Shown here piece after piece: positions 15,313 through 24,412 of a DNA stretch of 43,309 bases (position 1 is its first letter; the number at the start of each line of letters is the position of its first letter). The stretch is from Tritonibacter multivorans (GTDB lineage: Bacteria; Pseudomonadota; Alphaproteobacteria; Rhodobacterales; Rhodobacteraceae). The stretch lies in NCBI RefSeq assembly GCF_001458415.1, contig NZ_CYSD01000028.1, forward strand, positions 1 to 43,309, in the 5' to 3' direction. The position numbers and the translations under genes were made by a program. The notes below the pieces were generated by a model. It was not told the origin of the DNA. It saw only the letters and a program-made list of their open reading frames with translations, and searched no databases.

Positions 15313-16464
15313 ATGAGTTCGCTCAGCGGAGTAAGAATTATTGAGTTTTGCGAAATTGCTGCGGGTCCGTATTGCGGCATGCTTCTTGCAGATATGGGTG
15401 CCGACGTGATCAAGGTTGAGCGCGCTTCAGGAGACGCCATGCGCACCTGGCCGCCAGTGAATGACGGCTACAGCGAGAACTTTGCGTCTATCAACCGCGG
15501 CAAACGTTCGGTCGTGCTGGATCTGAAATCTCCCGAAGGTGTCGCGAATGCACGCCGCCTGATCCTGAGTGCCGATGCTGTTATCGAGAACTTCCGACCC
15601 GGTGTGATGAAGCGCAACGGTCTGGATTACCAGAGCTTGAGCGCAGAAAAACCCGGTCTGATTTATTGCTCCATATCGGCATTTGGTCAAAGCGGACCAA
15701 GAACCAGCGAAGGTGGTTTTGACCTAACAATGCAGGCCATGTCAGGGGTCATGAGTATTACCGGTGAACCAGGTAGTGCCCCCGTCAAATGTGGTGTTCC
15801 ATTGTGTGATTTTGTGTCTGGTCTATACGGTGCCATGGGCGTCGTGTCCGCCTTAGTTCAGAAAAACAACACCGGGCAAGGCCAGCATATCGATGTATCG
15901 ATGCTGGGGGCGACGCTTGGCGTTGCCGCATTACAGACAAGCGAGTTTTTCGGAACAGGAAAGGCGCCCAAGAAACTGGGGTCTGCCCACCCCCGAAATG
16001 CGCCCTATCAGGCTTTTAAGGCGAAAGACGATTACTTTGGCATGGCGGCTGGCAACAACAGCTTGTGGCACCACGTTTGCGATGTCGTCGGTAGGCCCGA
16101 TCTGAAAGAGGTGGAGCGTTTCTCATCGCCTACCCTGCGCGCAGCCAATCAGGTGGAACTCAAAGACCTACTGGAACAGATCTTTGCGACGCAACCCGTG
16201 TCTCACTGGCTTGCTGCTTTCGCTGAAAAAGGTGTGCCTTGTAGCCCGATCAACAGTTTCGCCGATGCGCTGCAGGACAAGCAAGTCGAACATATGGGCT
16301 GGGTGCAGCCGATCACTCTGCCCAACGGGATTGAGACCAAAACCTTTGGTCCGGTTCTGCGGATCAACGATGAATGCCAGACCATCCCAAGCGGCCCGCC
16401 CGCCTTGGGTGAACACACAGAGGCCGTCCTGGCCAGCCTGACCGACGAACCGGTAAAGATGTAG
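15313..16464 (+). CDS. CaiB/BaiF (class III, FRC-type) CoA transferase
   Basis: The 383-residue protein matches class III CoA transferases, which move CoA between carboxylic acids through an aspartyl anhydride. Visible landmarks are GVRIIEFCEIAAGPYCGMLLADMGADVIKVE at the N-terminus, the catalytic Asp in GGFDLTMQAMSGVM (about residue 137-150), and the small domain with WLAAFAEKGVPCSPINSFADALQDKQVE. A ribosome site (GAAAGGAAA) precedes the ATG. The crotonase gene follows after 12 bases. Which acid it activates cannot be read from sequence; context suggests the acid imported by TctCBA, with another acyl-CoA as donor. Confidence 0.93.
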   Translation: MSSLSGVRIIEFCEIAAGPYCGMLLADMGADVIKVERASGDAMRTWPPVNDGYSENFASINRGKRSVVLDLKSPEGVANARRLILSADAVIENFRPGVMKRNGLDYQSLSAEKPGLIYCSISAFGQSGPRTSEGGFDLTMQAMSGVMSITGEPGSAPVKCGVPLCDFVSGLYGAMGVVSALVQKNNTGQGQHIDVSMLGATLGVAALQTSEFFGTGKAPKKLGSAHPRNAPYQAFKAKDDYFGMAAGNNSLWHHVCDVVGRPDLKEVERFSSPTLRAANQVELKDLLEQIFATQPVSHWLAAFAEKGVPCSPINSFADALQDKQVEHMGWVQPITLPNGIETKTFGPVLRINDECQTIPSGPPALGEHTEAVLASLTDEPVKM

Positions 16465-16476
16465 CGGGGTTTTGCA

Positions 16477-17232
16477 ATGACATCTGATGATACAGATCTG
16501 ATCTGCACCCGTGACCGCGATGTGTTGACCCTGACATTGAACCGCGCCGCCAAGGCCAATTCTCTCGCGCCAGCTCTGGTCGAAGATTTGATCGCCGCAC
16601 TGGATCAAGCCGATGATGTTCGTATGGCGATCATTCAGGGCGAGGGAAAACATTTCTGCGCCGGGTTTGACCTGTCAGACATCGCCGAACTATCCGACGG
16701 GGATCTGCTGTGGCGCTTTGTTCGGATCGAACTGCTTTTGCAAAAGATCCACCTCAGCCCATTCCCTGTCATCGCCTTGGCGCATGGGCAGATCGTTGGC
16801 GCAGGCGCAGACCTCTTTGCCGCGTGCTGGCGTCGCGTTGTCGCGCCGGGTTCCAAGCTCAAGATGCCGGGTTGGAATTTCGAACTGGCCCTGGGAACTG
16901 GACGGCTCGCCGCTCTGATCGGGCAAGATGCGGCGCGGGACTTGCTGATCGATACCAGGTCCATTTCCGCCGAACAGGCTGTGGAGATTGGCTTGGCCTC
17001 CGACCTTGTCGGCAAAGAAGACTGGAGCGCGCTTGCCTCAGATTTGGCCAAACGCGCGGGCGCACTGCCGACAGAGGCGACGTCAAGAATGATGGGGTTA
17101 ACCCGTTCAGACAGGACCGAACAGGATCTTGCGGCGTTGGTGCGTTCTGCCGCCCGACCAGGCTTGAAAGCCCGCATCGAGTCTTATCGCAGCCGGGTCA
17201 TGCGCTCTCAAAAGAGAGCCCCGGCAAACTGA
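16477..17232 (+). CDS. Crotonase-fold (enoyl-CoA hydratase/isomerase family) protein with altered active site
   Basis: The 251-residue protein is clearly of the crotonase fold: oxyanion-hole region HFCAGFDLSDI (about residue 60) and HGQIVGAGADLFAACWRRVV (about 100-120). Against a typical hydratase (GGGCEL...GQPE), the first catalytic Glu is replaced by Asp (GAGADL) and the second lies at the Gly of MPGW, so the classical water-adding acid/base pair is missing. A different reaction of the superfamily (isomerase, decarboxylase, hydrolase, C-C cleavage) is more likely than hydration. It sits behind the CoA transferase with a 12-base gap, so it probably acts on the CoA ester made there. Confidence 0.88.
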   Translation: MTSDDTDLICTRDRDVLTLTLNRAAKANSLAPALVEDLIAALDQADDVRMAIIQGEGKHFCAGFDLSDIAELSDGDLLWRFVRIELLLQKIHLSPFPVIALAHGQIVGAGADLFAACWRRVVAPGSKLKMPGWNFELALGTGRLAALIGQDAARDLLIDTRSISAEQAVEIGLASDLVGKEDWSALASDLAKRAGALPTEATSRMMGLTRSDRTEQDLAALVRSAARPGLKARIESYRSRVMRSQKRAPAN

Positions 17233-17347
17233 CAGTTCAAATACTGGTGCACGAGTTCACCACTCATTGAGCCACCGGAACAAGCGTAGGCCACCGAAGG
17301 AACCAATAAACCGAACCAACGAGAATTCATAAGTGGAGGAGAACAAG

Positions 17348-18346
17348 ATGAAGAACTTCAGAAACCTGGCAATGGCAGGCCTAATGGCCTCAATCGCGGG
17401 TACGGCGACATATGCTCAATCAGCGTTGCCGGATTTGCCGCGGGGCTTTGGCAATCGCCCATTGACTATGATTGTGCCTTACGGCGCGGGCGGTGGATCA
17501 GACCAGCTCTCACGAGCCATGGCAAAGGCCATTGAGGAGGAAACCGGGCTTAGTTTTCAGGTTGTCAACAAGCCAGGTGGAGGTGGAACGGCGGCCATCC
17601 CCGATTTTATGATTTCGCCTCCTGACGGGTTCACCGTCATGGAACACATAGACACGGCGGTTGCGGCTTATGCGAAAGGAGACATCCGGGAAAACCCTGC
17701 CGAGGACTGGATCCCGATCTGTATTGCACAGATCACCTTTTCGCAGATCTACATCCGGCCGGATGAGACCCGCTACACAGATTGGGAAAGCCTCGTCGCC
17801 TATATAGACGCACATCCCGACGAGCTGTCGATTGGCATTCTTGGCAAGGTCGGTTCGATGGAATTGGTGACGATGCAGCAGATCTCTGACGCGCTTGGTC
17901 TAAAAGTGCGTCAGGTGAACTATGACAAGCCCGCAGAAACCTACGGCTCGCTGATTGGCGGTCACGTTGACATTCTCTTTGAGCAACCTGGCGACGTAAG
18001 AAGTTTCCTTGATGGCGGTCAAATGAAACCAATCCTGACCTTCCTGAATGAACGCCCCAGCGTGTTTGCCGACGTGCCAACACACCGCGAAGTGGGGGCA
18101 GACTTCGAAGCCCTGACCCGTTTCCGTGGCTTCTTTGTGAAGAAAGGGGTGGCCCCCGATCGCGTCGAATATTTGGAAGCTGCGTGTAAAGCCGGGTTTG
18201 GCAACCCAGGCTTTACGGAGTTCAACGAAGCCAAATACATGAACCTCGTTCAAAGTTACCGGGACCGCGAAGGCTCGGTCCAGCTGATCAGCGAAACGGT
18301 CGACGTCTACCGTGACGTCTACGAACAGCTGGGTATCGGCCAGTAA
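17348..18346 (+). CDS. tctC: Tripartite tricarboxylate transporter substrate-binding protein (TctC family)
   Basis: This is the periplasmic receptor of a TTT importer for (di/tri)carboxylates and related anions. After the signal peptide (MKNFRNLAMAGLMASIAGTATYA) come family motifs PLTMIVPYGAGGGSDQLSRAMAKAIEEETG and VVNKPGGGGTAAIPDF, which form the carboxylate-binding site. I chose the ATG at 17348 because it follows the ribosome site GGAGGAG at a good distance; an in-frame ATG at 17333 would add five residues without its own site. TctB and TctA follow directly. Ligand unknown; a sulfonated carboxylate is suggested by the neighbours. Confidence 0.92.
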   Translation: MKNFRNLAMAGLMASIAGTATYAQSALPDLPRGFGNRPLTMIVPYGAGGGSDQLSRAMAKAIEEETGLSFQVVNKPGGGGTAAIPDFMISPPDGFTVMEHIDTAVAAYAKGDIRENPAEDWIPICIAQITFSQIYIRPDETRYTDWESLVAYIDAHPDELSIGILGKVGSMELVTMQQISDALGLKVRQVNYDKPAETYGSLIGGHVDILFEQPGDVRSFLDGGQMKPILTFLNERPSVFADVPTHREVGADFEALTRFRGFFVKKGVAPDRVEYLEAACKAGFGNPGFTEFNEAKYMNLVQSYRDREGSVQLISETVDVYRDVYEQLGIGQ

Positions 18347-18428
18347 CCTGTATCTGGTGCGAGGGCGGTCTCTGGATTGCCCCCGTTTCCTCTATCGGGA
18401 CTAAGCATGTGATTGCGGAGGAGGAATC

Positions 18429-19004
18429 ATGTCAAAGTCAGCTTTTGTTGGGGCGCCGTCAGCGGATGCCACGCAATTCATACGTCCGGTTCTTGAATGG
18501 GTGTTCTGGATAACGCTGGTCGCGCTTTACGCCCAGCAGACAACCTTTTTTGATGAGACCTTGCAGAACTATAGGCTGGGTGCCACAGGTTGGCCGCGCG
18601 GGCTTTGCTATGTTGCCATCGCCGGAGCCACAGGCCAGCTCGTTTCTCGGCTCTTGGCCATTCACCGCCGCACAGCAGAGAACTCTGACTCTGACGGCTT
18701 CCGAGTGCAGCGCAACTGGTCGCAAACGGCCCAGCATCTTGCCATCTTCGGTTTCCCGTTTTGCTTTCTTTATGCTGTGCCGTCCGTCGGTTTTTACGTG
18801 GCCGCGCCTGTGTTTATTCTGGGCTTGCTGCTGCTTTTGGGCGTGCGAAAACCGCGCACGATCGCGCTTGTCGTGGCCATCGTCTTTGGCCTCTTCCTTT
18901 TGATATTCACCCGGTTTTTCTACGTGGCGCTCCCGGTTGGCAGCATACCTGCGTTTTACAATGTGAATGTCACCGTGATCGAATTCACCAGATACGGAAA
19001 GTAG
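18429..19004 (+). CDS. tctB: TctB small membrane subunit of the TTT transporter
   Basis: This 191-residue protein has four hydrophobic segments (about residues 22-40, 60-78, 105-130, 138-165) and lies between the TctC and TctA genes, the standard TTT order. TctB proteins are poorly conserved; the visible features are LRLG-type text (NYRLGATGWPRG) and the four-helix layout. A ribosome site (GGAGGAGG) precedes the ATG. Six bases separate it from tctA. Confidence 0.88.
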   Translation: MSKSAFVGAPSADATQFIRPVLEWVFWITLVALYAQQTTFFDETLQNYRLGATGWPRGLCYVAIAGATGQLVSRLLAIHRRTAENSDSDGFRVQRNWSQTAQHLAIFGFPFCFLYAVPSVGFYVAAPVFILGLLLLLGVRKPRTIALVVAIVFGLFLLIFTRFFYVALPVGSIPAFYNVNVTVIEFTRYGK

Positions 19005-19010
19005 GACACA

Positions 19011-20534
19011 ATGGACCTGTTCATCCAAGGTACGCTGAGCCTGTTCGGCGACCCCACATCAATCATGATTTTCTTCCTCGGGCTTTTCGGAGGCATGCTC
19101 TTTGGTGCAATTCCAGGCGTGAATATGCTGACGTTGGGCGCGGTTCTGCTGCCTTTCACAATCACAATGGATCCCCAAAACGCCGTGATGCTGTTTTCAG
19201 TCATCTACTGTGCGGGAGTGTTTGGTGGCGCGATTACGGCGATCCTCTTTAACATCCCCGGGGCCCCGGAAAACGCGCCGACCTGTCTTGACGGGTATCC
19301 GATGACCTTAAAAGGCGAAGCCGGTAAAGCCATCGGTGCGGCGGTCAGCTGTTCCGCTCTTGGGGGCACGGTTTCGGCGGTCATTATGATGACGGCTACA
19401 GGCATTGTCGCCAGCTTTGCCGTGCGTGCCTTTGGTCCCCCTGAAATCTTTGCGCTGATCCTATTTGGCCTGGCGGTTTCGGCATCAATTGGGGCCTCAA
19501 CTCTATGGAAGGGCTGGCTTTCTGTGCTCGCGGGCCTGATGATTGCGACGATCGGCTCTGACCCGGTTGGAGGAGTTCCCCGGTTTAGTGAAGGCGCCAT
19601 CCTTGGGCTAGACTACCAGTCCTATTACCTGTCCGCAGGTATTCACTTTATCCCGATGATCCTTGGCTTTTTCGCAGTCTCCGAGGTGCTGGCACAAGCG
19701 ATCAATATCGCCAAGGGCACCCGCAGCCGACCTCAGGCGTCTATTGAATTCCCCACAATCGCTGAATTCGTCGCCGTACGATGGACAATTGTTCGTTCTG
19801 TTTTTGTGGGTTTCTTTGCCGGTATCCTTCCCGGAATTGGTGCAACATTGGCCGCTTTTCTGGGATACAGCCAAGCAGAGCGCTGGTCCAAGAACCGAGA
19901 CAATTTTGGCAAAGGCGAACTGGAAGGTGTCGTCGCCTGCGAGACAGCCAATAACGCTGCAACCGGCGCCGCCATGATCCCGCTTCTGGCGCTTGGGCTT
20001 CCGGGCGGTGCACTGACCGCGATGATCATGGGGATTTTCCAGATCCACGGAATGGAGCCCGGCCCGCTGATCTTCGTCAACTCAGGCGATCTTGTCTGGA
20101 TCACCTTTGCGGCAATGTTCTGGGCAAATCTGATGATCATCTTCCTGGGCTGGGTGCAGACAAAGACTGTTGTTCATATCCTTCGGGTTCCCTTTCGCTG
20201 GCTGGCGCCGGGCATCCTGATCCTGGCGATTGTTGGTGCCTTTGCGCTGCGCAATCTGTTCATCGATGTCTGGATCATGTTCCTTGCGGGCGTTGCCGGC
20301 TACATGCTGCGCCGAACTGGCTATTCTGCGGCCGGTGTGGTGCTTGGCCTGATCCTTGGAAAACTGGGTGAATCGGCCTTTGCAAAGTCCATGCAGCTGA
20401 TGGATTACAACATGCTGGGGTTCATGCAGCGCCCGATCTCTGCGGTTCTGATCATTGTGGCGGCGGTGATTATCACCTCCAGCATTGTGAGCGAGCTTCG
20501 AGGCAAAAAACTTCAAAAAGCGCTGATCGACTAA
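19011..20534 (+). CDS. tctA: TctA large membrane subunit of the TTT transporter
   Basis: The 507-residue polytopic protein carries the family motifs: GLFGGMLFGAIPGVNMLTLGAVLLPFT (N-terminal), AITAILFNIPGAPENAPTCLDGYPM, GFFAGILPGIGATLAAFLGYSQAER and CETANNAATGAAMIPLLALGLPGGALTAMIMG. These are the repeated GxxxGxxPG-type segments thought to form the ion and substrate path. It completes the TctCBA importer. A strong stem-loop 17 bases after the stop (20551-20585) probably ends or attenuates this transcript. Confidence 0.95.
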   Translation: MDLFIQGTLSLFGDPTSIMIFFLGLFGGMLFGAIPGVNMLTLGAVLLPFTITMDPQNAVMLFSVIYCAGVFGGAITAILFNIPGAPENAPTCLDGYPMTLKGEAGKAIGAAVSCSALGGTVSAVIMMTATGIVASFAVRAFGPPEIFALILFGLAVSASIGASTLWKGWLSVLAGLMIATIGSDPVGGVPRFSEGAILGLDYQSYYLSAGIHFIPMILGFFAVSEVLAQAINIAKGTRSRPQASIEFPTIAEFVAVRWTIVRSVFVGFFAGILPGIGATLAAFLGYSQAERWSKNRDNFGKGELEGVVACETANNAATGAAMIPLLALGLPGGALTAMIMGIFQIHGMEPGPLIFVNSGDLVWITFAAMFWANLMIIFLGWVQTKTVVHILRVPFRWLAPGILILAIVGAFALRNLFIDVWIMFLAGVAGYMLRRTGYSAAGVVLGLILGKLGESAFAKSMQLMDYNMLGFMQRPISAVLIIVAAVIITSSIVSELRGKKLQKALID

Positions 20535-20550
20535 GGGGAAACCCTGTTTC

Positions 20551-20585
20551 GGTGTGACGCCCCGGCCAGCTTTTGGCGTCACACC
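20551..20585 (+). terminator. Stem-loop after tctA
   Basis: GGTGTGACGCC pairs perfectly with GGCGTCACACC across a 13-base loop, 17 bases past the tctA stop. No T-run follows, so it may be a processing or attenuation structure rather than a full intrinsic terminator. Two further perfect stems follow immediately (see next entry). Confidence 0.6.
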
Positions 20586-20589
20586 AAGC

Positions 20590-20652
20590 TTCGGATGAGG
20601 TCTCTCCCGCCCATCCGAACGTTGCTTCCGGGCTCAAAATGCCCGGAAGCAA
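20590..20652 (+). promoter_or_regulatory. Two further stem-loops in the tctA-soeA gap
   Basis: TTCGGATG (20590-20597) pairs with CATCCGAA (20612-20619), and TTGCTTCCGGGC (20622-20633) pairs with GCCCGGAAGCAA (20641-20652) across a 7-base loop. With the preceding 11-base stem this makes three hairpins in 102 bases, bracketed by a direct repeat ACACCAAGCT at 20581 and 20653. The structure separates the transporter from the sulfite dehydrogenase genes; its function is unknown. Confidence 0.45.
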
Positions 20653-20805
20653 ACACCAAGCTCCAGAGAGAGGGTTTAAGCGTGAAGTTAACGGACCCCA
20701 TTATTAAAGCCTCTCGCCAATCTGCATCTTGGAGTGTCCATTCCAAACCGAGAGAACAACAGCCGCTTCAGGCTGCGGTACAGCAAAGCGCGGAGACAGA
20801 CGCAA

Positions 20806-23664
20806 ATGGCGCAAAAACAACCCTTTCTGGACACGTCCCCAAAGGTTTCAGACGAAATTCGACAGACCACCTGTTACATGTGTGCCTGTCGGTGCGGGAT
20901 TAACGTGCATCTTCGCGATGGCACGGTCAGCTATATCGAAGGCAACCGGGACCATCCGGTGAACAAAGGTGTGATCTGTGGCAAGGGTGCTTCGGGCATC
21001 ATGCAGCATTATTCACCGGCGCGGTTGCGAGCCCCTATGAAACGGGTTGGGCCGCGGGGTTCTGGCCAATTTGAAGAGATATCCTGGGGCGAGGCGCTAG
21101 AGCTGGCAACCGGGTGGCTTGGCAAGGTGCGCAAGACCGATCCCAAGAAGCTGGCCTTCTTTACCGGTCGCGACCAAAGCCAGTCTCTGACAGGCCTCTG
21201 GGCGATGAAGTACGGGACACCGAATTTTGCCGCGCATGGCGGGTTCTGTTCGGTCAATATGGCGGCTGGCGGGTTGTACACCTTTGGCGGTGCCTTCTGG
21301 GAATTTGGTGACCCGGATTGGGACTATACGAAATACTTTATGCTTTTCGGTGTAGCCGAAGATCATGCCTCGAACCCGATCAAAAAGGGGATCGGCAAGA
21401 TCAAGAAACGCGGCGCCAAGTTTGTGTCGGTGAACCCGGTGCGCACCGGCTACAACGCTGTGGCGGACGAGTGGGTTGGCATTCGTCCGGGCACGGACGC
21501 CCTGTTTGTCGGCGCGCTGATCCACGAGCTGTTCCGCGCGCAACAGATCGACCTGGATTATCTGATCCGCTACACGAATTCGCCCTGGCTGGTCATTCAG
21601 GACCCCGGTGCGGCCGATCATGGGTTGTTCGCCCGGGACGCAGAAGGCAATCCGCTGGTCTGGTCGAACGAGGCGGCTGGTTTTGGCAGCGGCAAGATCA
21701 GCGACCTGTCCGCATCCCTGACCGGGACGCGCACGCTGCCGGATGGACGCGCGGCGCGCACTGTGTTCGAGCTGATGGCAGAACGTTATCTGGGTGACGA
21801 GTATGCCCCCGAGGCGGTGGAAGAGCGTACCGGGGTTCCGGCCACGCAAATCCGCAAGATCGCGGCAGAGCTGGCCCATGTCGCCTTCAAGGAGGAGGTG
21901 ATCATCGAGCGTGAGTGGACCGACGCCTGGGGCCGCAAGCATGACAAGCTGATTGGCCGCCCGATCTCGATGCACGCCATGCGCGGGATCTCGGCCCATT
22001 CCAACGGGTTTCAGACCTGCCGGATGATCCATATCCTGCAGATCCTTCTGGGCTCGATCGATTGCCCCGGCGGCTTCCGCTATAAACCGCCCTATCCCAA
22101 ACAGACCCCGCCGAACCTGCTGCCGCATGGGGCGGCGGGCGACATTAAACCCGAGATGCCCCTTGGTGGGCCGCATCTGGGCTTCCCCCACGGGCCGCAT
22201 CACCTGCTGCTGGACGAGGAGGGCGGGCCGAACCGGCTGGACAAGGGCTTTAGCTGGGACGCACCCATGTCGGCGCACGGGCTGATGCATATGGTCATCA
22301 ACAACGCCGCCGAGAAAGACCCGTACGGTATCGACGTGCTGTTCATGTATATGGCCAACATGGCGTGGAACAGCTCGATGAACACGCCGGGCACGATCGA
22401 CGCGCTAACCAAAACGGACGAGAACGGCGACTATGTGATCCCCAAGATCATCTACTCGGATGCTTATTACTCCGAGACGGTTTCCTTTGCCGACCTGATC
22501 CTGCCCGACACCACCTATCTGGAGCGCTACGACTGTATCTCGCTTCTGGATCGACCGATTTCAGAGCCCGAGATTCTCGCGGATTCGATCCGGTATCCAG
22601 TGGTAGAGCCCGACCGCGATGTGCGCGGTTTCCAGACCGTGCTGATCGACCTCGGCGCACGGCTTGGCCTGCCGGGTTTTGTCGATGACGAAGGCGCGCC
22701 GCTCTACCCTGGTGGCTATCCCGACTACATCGTCAACCACGAGCGCAAACCCGGTATCGGGCCACTGGCCGGGTTCCGTGGCAAGGATGGCTCTGACTAT
22801 GGCGTGGGCGAGAAAAACCCCGACCAGTTGAAGCGTTACATTGAGAACGGGTCGTTCTGGGAACATAGGATTGACCCCGAACACGCCTATTTCCGCCATG
22901 CCAACCGCGGCTATCTGGATTGGGGCATCGAGAAAGGCATTCGCCTGACGCCCGAAGCCACGATCTTCCAGCTGTACAGCGAACCGGTGCAGCGGTTCCG
23001 GCTGGCTGCCAAAGGTCATGGCGACCGGCAACCACCAGAACGCGCACGCGAACGGATCGAGAAACACTTCGACCCGCTGCCCTTCTGGTACCCGCCACTG
23101 GAAGAGTCGATGGTCGACGCACAGACTTTCCCCCTGCACGCCATCACGCAGCGGCCCATGCATATGTATCACTCGTGGGGCTCGCAGAACGCGTGGCTGC
23201 GCCAGATCACGGCGGCAAACCGGCTGTATATTCATACCTCGGTTGGCGAGAGCATCGGGGCCAAAGATGACGACTGGGTTTGGCTCAGCTCGCATCAGGG
23301 GCGGGTGAAGTGTCAGGTCCGGCTGATGGACGGGGTGAACCCGCACACAGTCTGGACATGGAACGCGATTGGCAAGCGCCGCGGGGCCTGGGGCCTGAGC
23401 GACGATGCGCCGGAAAGCAATCAGGGCTTCCTGCTGAATCACCTGATCTCGGAATTGTTGCCGGAAGGCGGCGGCGGATACCGCTATTCCAACTCCGACC
23501 CGATCACTGGGCAGGCCGCGTGGTTCGATCTCAAGGTCTCGATCGAAAAGGCTGACGGGGACGCTCGAACAGAACCCTTCTTCGAGCCTGTCGGATCCGG
23601 CTCACAGCCGCCTTCACCTAAGAAAGTCGCCTTCGGGGCCGAGTTCGGGAGCAAAGACAAATGA
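20806..23664 (+). CDS. soeA: Molybdopterin oxidoreductase, probable sulfite dehydrogenase catalytic subunit SoeA
   Basis: From the ATG at 20806 (ribosome site GGAGA upstream) the protein is 952 residues. It has the N-terminal [4Fe-4S] motif C-x2-C-x3-C-x27-C (Cys 23, 26, 30, 58), a candidate Mo-ligand Cys at about 148 in HGGFCSVN, and bis-MGD-binding domains of the DMSO reductase family. There is no Tat signal, so the enzyme should be cytoplasmic, as known for SoeABC, which oxidises sulfite to sulfate and passes electrons to quinone. The three-gene set with a four-cluster ferredoxin and a DmsC-like anchor fits. Other members (polysulfide or thiosulfate reductases) are usually exported. An in-frame start at 20734 would add 24 residues. 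Confidence 0.85.
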   Translation: MAQKQPFLDTSPKVSDEIRQTTCYMCACRCGINVHLRDGTVSYIEGNRDHPVNKGVICGKGASGIMQHYSPARLRAPMKRVGPRGSGQFEEISWGEALELATGWLGKVRKTDPKKLAFFTGRDQSQSLTGLWAMKYGTPNFAAHGGFCSVNMAAGGLYTFGGAFWEFGDPDWDYTKYFMLFGVAEDHASNPIKKGIGKIKKRGAKFVSVNPVRTGYNAVADEWVGIRPGTDALFVGALIHELFRAQQIDLDYLIRYTNSPWLVIQDPGAADHGLFARDAEGNPLVWSNEAAGFGSGKISDLSASLTGTRTLPDGRAARTVFELMAERYLGDEYAPEAVEERTGVPATQIRKIAAELAHVAFKEEVIIEREWTDAWGRKHDKLIGRPISMHAMRGISAHSNGFQTCRMIHILQILLGSIDCPGGFRYKPPYPKQTPPNLLPHGAAGDIKPEMPLGGPHLGFPHGPHHLLLDEEGGPNRLDKGFSWDAPMSAHGLMHMVINNAAEKDPYGIDVLFMYMANMAWNSSMNTPGTIDALTKTDENGDYVIPKIIYSDAYYSETVSFADLILPDTTYLERYDCISLLDRPISEPEILADSIRYPVVEPDRDVRGFQTVLIDLGARLGLPGFVDDEGAPLYPGGYPDYIVNHERKPGIGPLAGFRGKDGSDYGVGEKNPDQLKRYIENGSFWEHRIDPEHAYFRHANRGYLDWGIEKGIRLTPEATIFQLYSEPVQRFRLAAKGHGDRQPPERARERIEKHFDPLPFWYPPLEESMVDAQTFPLHAITQRPMHMYHSWGSQNAWLRQITAANRLYIHTSVGESIGAKDDDWVWLSSHQGRVKCQVRLMDGVNPHTVWTWNAIGKRRGAWGLSDDAPESNQGFLLNHLISELLPEGGGGYRYSNSDPITGQAAWFDLKVSIEKADGDARTEPFFEPVGSGSQPPSPKKVAFGAEFGSKDK

Positions 23665-24401
23665 CCTGCCTGCCGAAAGAAACAAAGAAAAAGCTTGGCC
23701 TTGTCATCGACTTGGACATCTGTGTCGGCTGTCAGGCCTGCGCGACCAGTTGCAAAGAATGGAACACGGGTGGCTACAGCGCGCCGCTCTCGGATCACGA
23801 TCCCTATGGCGCTGATCCGTCGGGCGCGTGGCTGAACCGTGTCCATTCCTTCGAGGCCAAGACCGCCGAAGGTCAAGCCAAGACGGTCCACTTCCCGCGC
23901 TCCTGCCTGCATTGCGAAGAACCAGACTGCGTCACCGTCTGCCCCACCGGGGCTTCCTATAAGCGCGAAGAAGACGGCATTGTTCTGGTCAACCCAGACA
24001 CCTGCATCGGCTGCAAACTGTGCTCCTGGGCCTGTCCATATGGCGCACGGGAATATGACTATGACGACGGGGTGATGAAAAAATGCACCCTGTGCGTGGA
24101 TCGAATCTATAACCGGAACGTCCCCGAAGAAGACCGCGTTCCGGCCTGCGTGCGTGCCTGCCCAACAGGAGCGCGCGCCTTTGGCGACCTGGGCGACCCG
24201 AACAGCGAAGTTTCACAATCCGTGGCCGCACGGGACGGTTTTAACCTGCTCGACGCGTTCGGATACAAGCCCGTCAACAAGTACCTACCTCCGCGCATCA
24301 ACAGCGTTCAGGTCTCCCCGGTTGTCGAAAAAACCGCCGCCCCAGATGGGTCACGGCTCGAGAAATTGTTCGCTTGGGCTGACAAAGCCCTGTCGCGGTA
24401 A
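23661..24401 (+). CDS. soeB: Four-cluster ferredoxin-type subunit, probable SoeB
   Basis: The 246-residue protein carries four cysteine clusters of the DmsB/PsrB type: DICVGCQACATSCKEWN (Cys 21, 24, 27, 31), CLHCEEPDCVTVCPTG, DTCIGCKLCSWACPYGA and CTLCVDRI...CVRACPTGARAF. It would transfer electrons from the Mo centre to the membrane subunit. The ATG overlaps the soeA stop (ATGA), showing coupling. A C-terminal tail of about 60 residues beyond the clusters is longer than in a minimal DmsB. Confidence 0.9.
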   Translation: MTCLPKETKKKLGLVIDLDICVGCQACATSCKEWNTGGYSAPLSDHDPYGADPSGAWLNRVHSFEAKTAEGQAKTVHFPRSCLHCEEPDCVTVCPTGASYKREEDGIVLVNPDTCIGCKLCSWACPYGAREYDYDDGVMKKCTLCVDRIYNRNVPEEDRVPACVRACPTGARAFGDLGDPNSEVSQSVAARDGFNLLDAFGYKPVNKYLPPRINSVQVSPVVEKTAAPDGSRLEKLFAWADKALSR

Positions 24402-24412
24402 GAGGTCCCACA

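Noticed and set aside
20734..20805. Upstream extension of soeA by 24 residues
   Set aside because: The extension has no ribosome site and no Tat motif; the ATG at 20806 has a good site and the conserved sequence begins soon after it.
21097..22290. Minus-strand frame of 397 residues opposite soeA
   Set aside because: It is antisense to the molybdopterin domain and shows only mirror-codon composition of the real gene.
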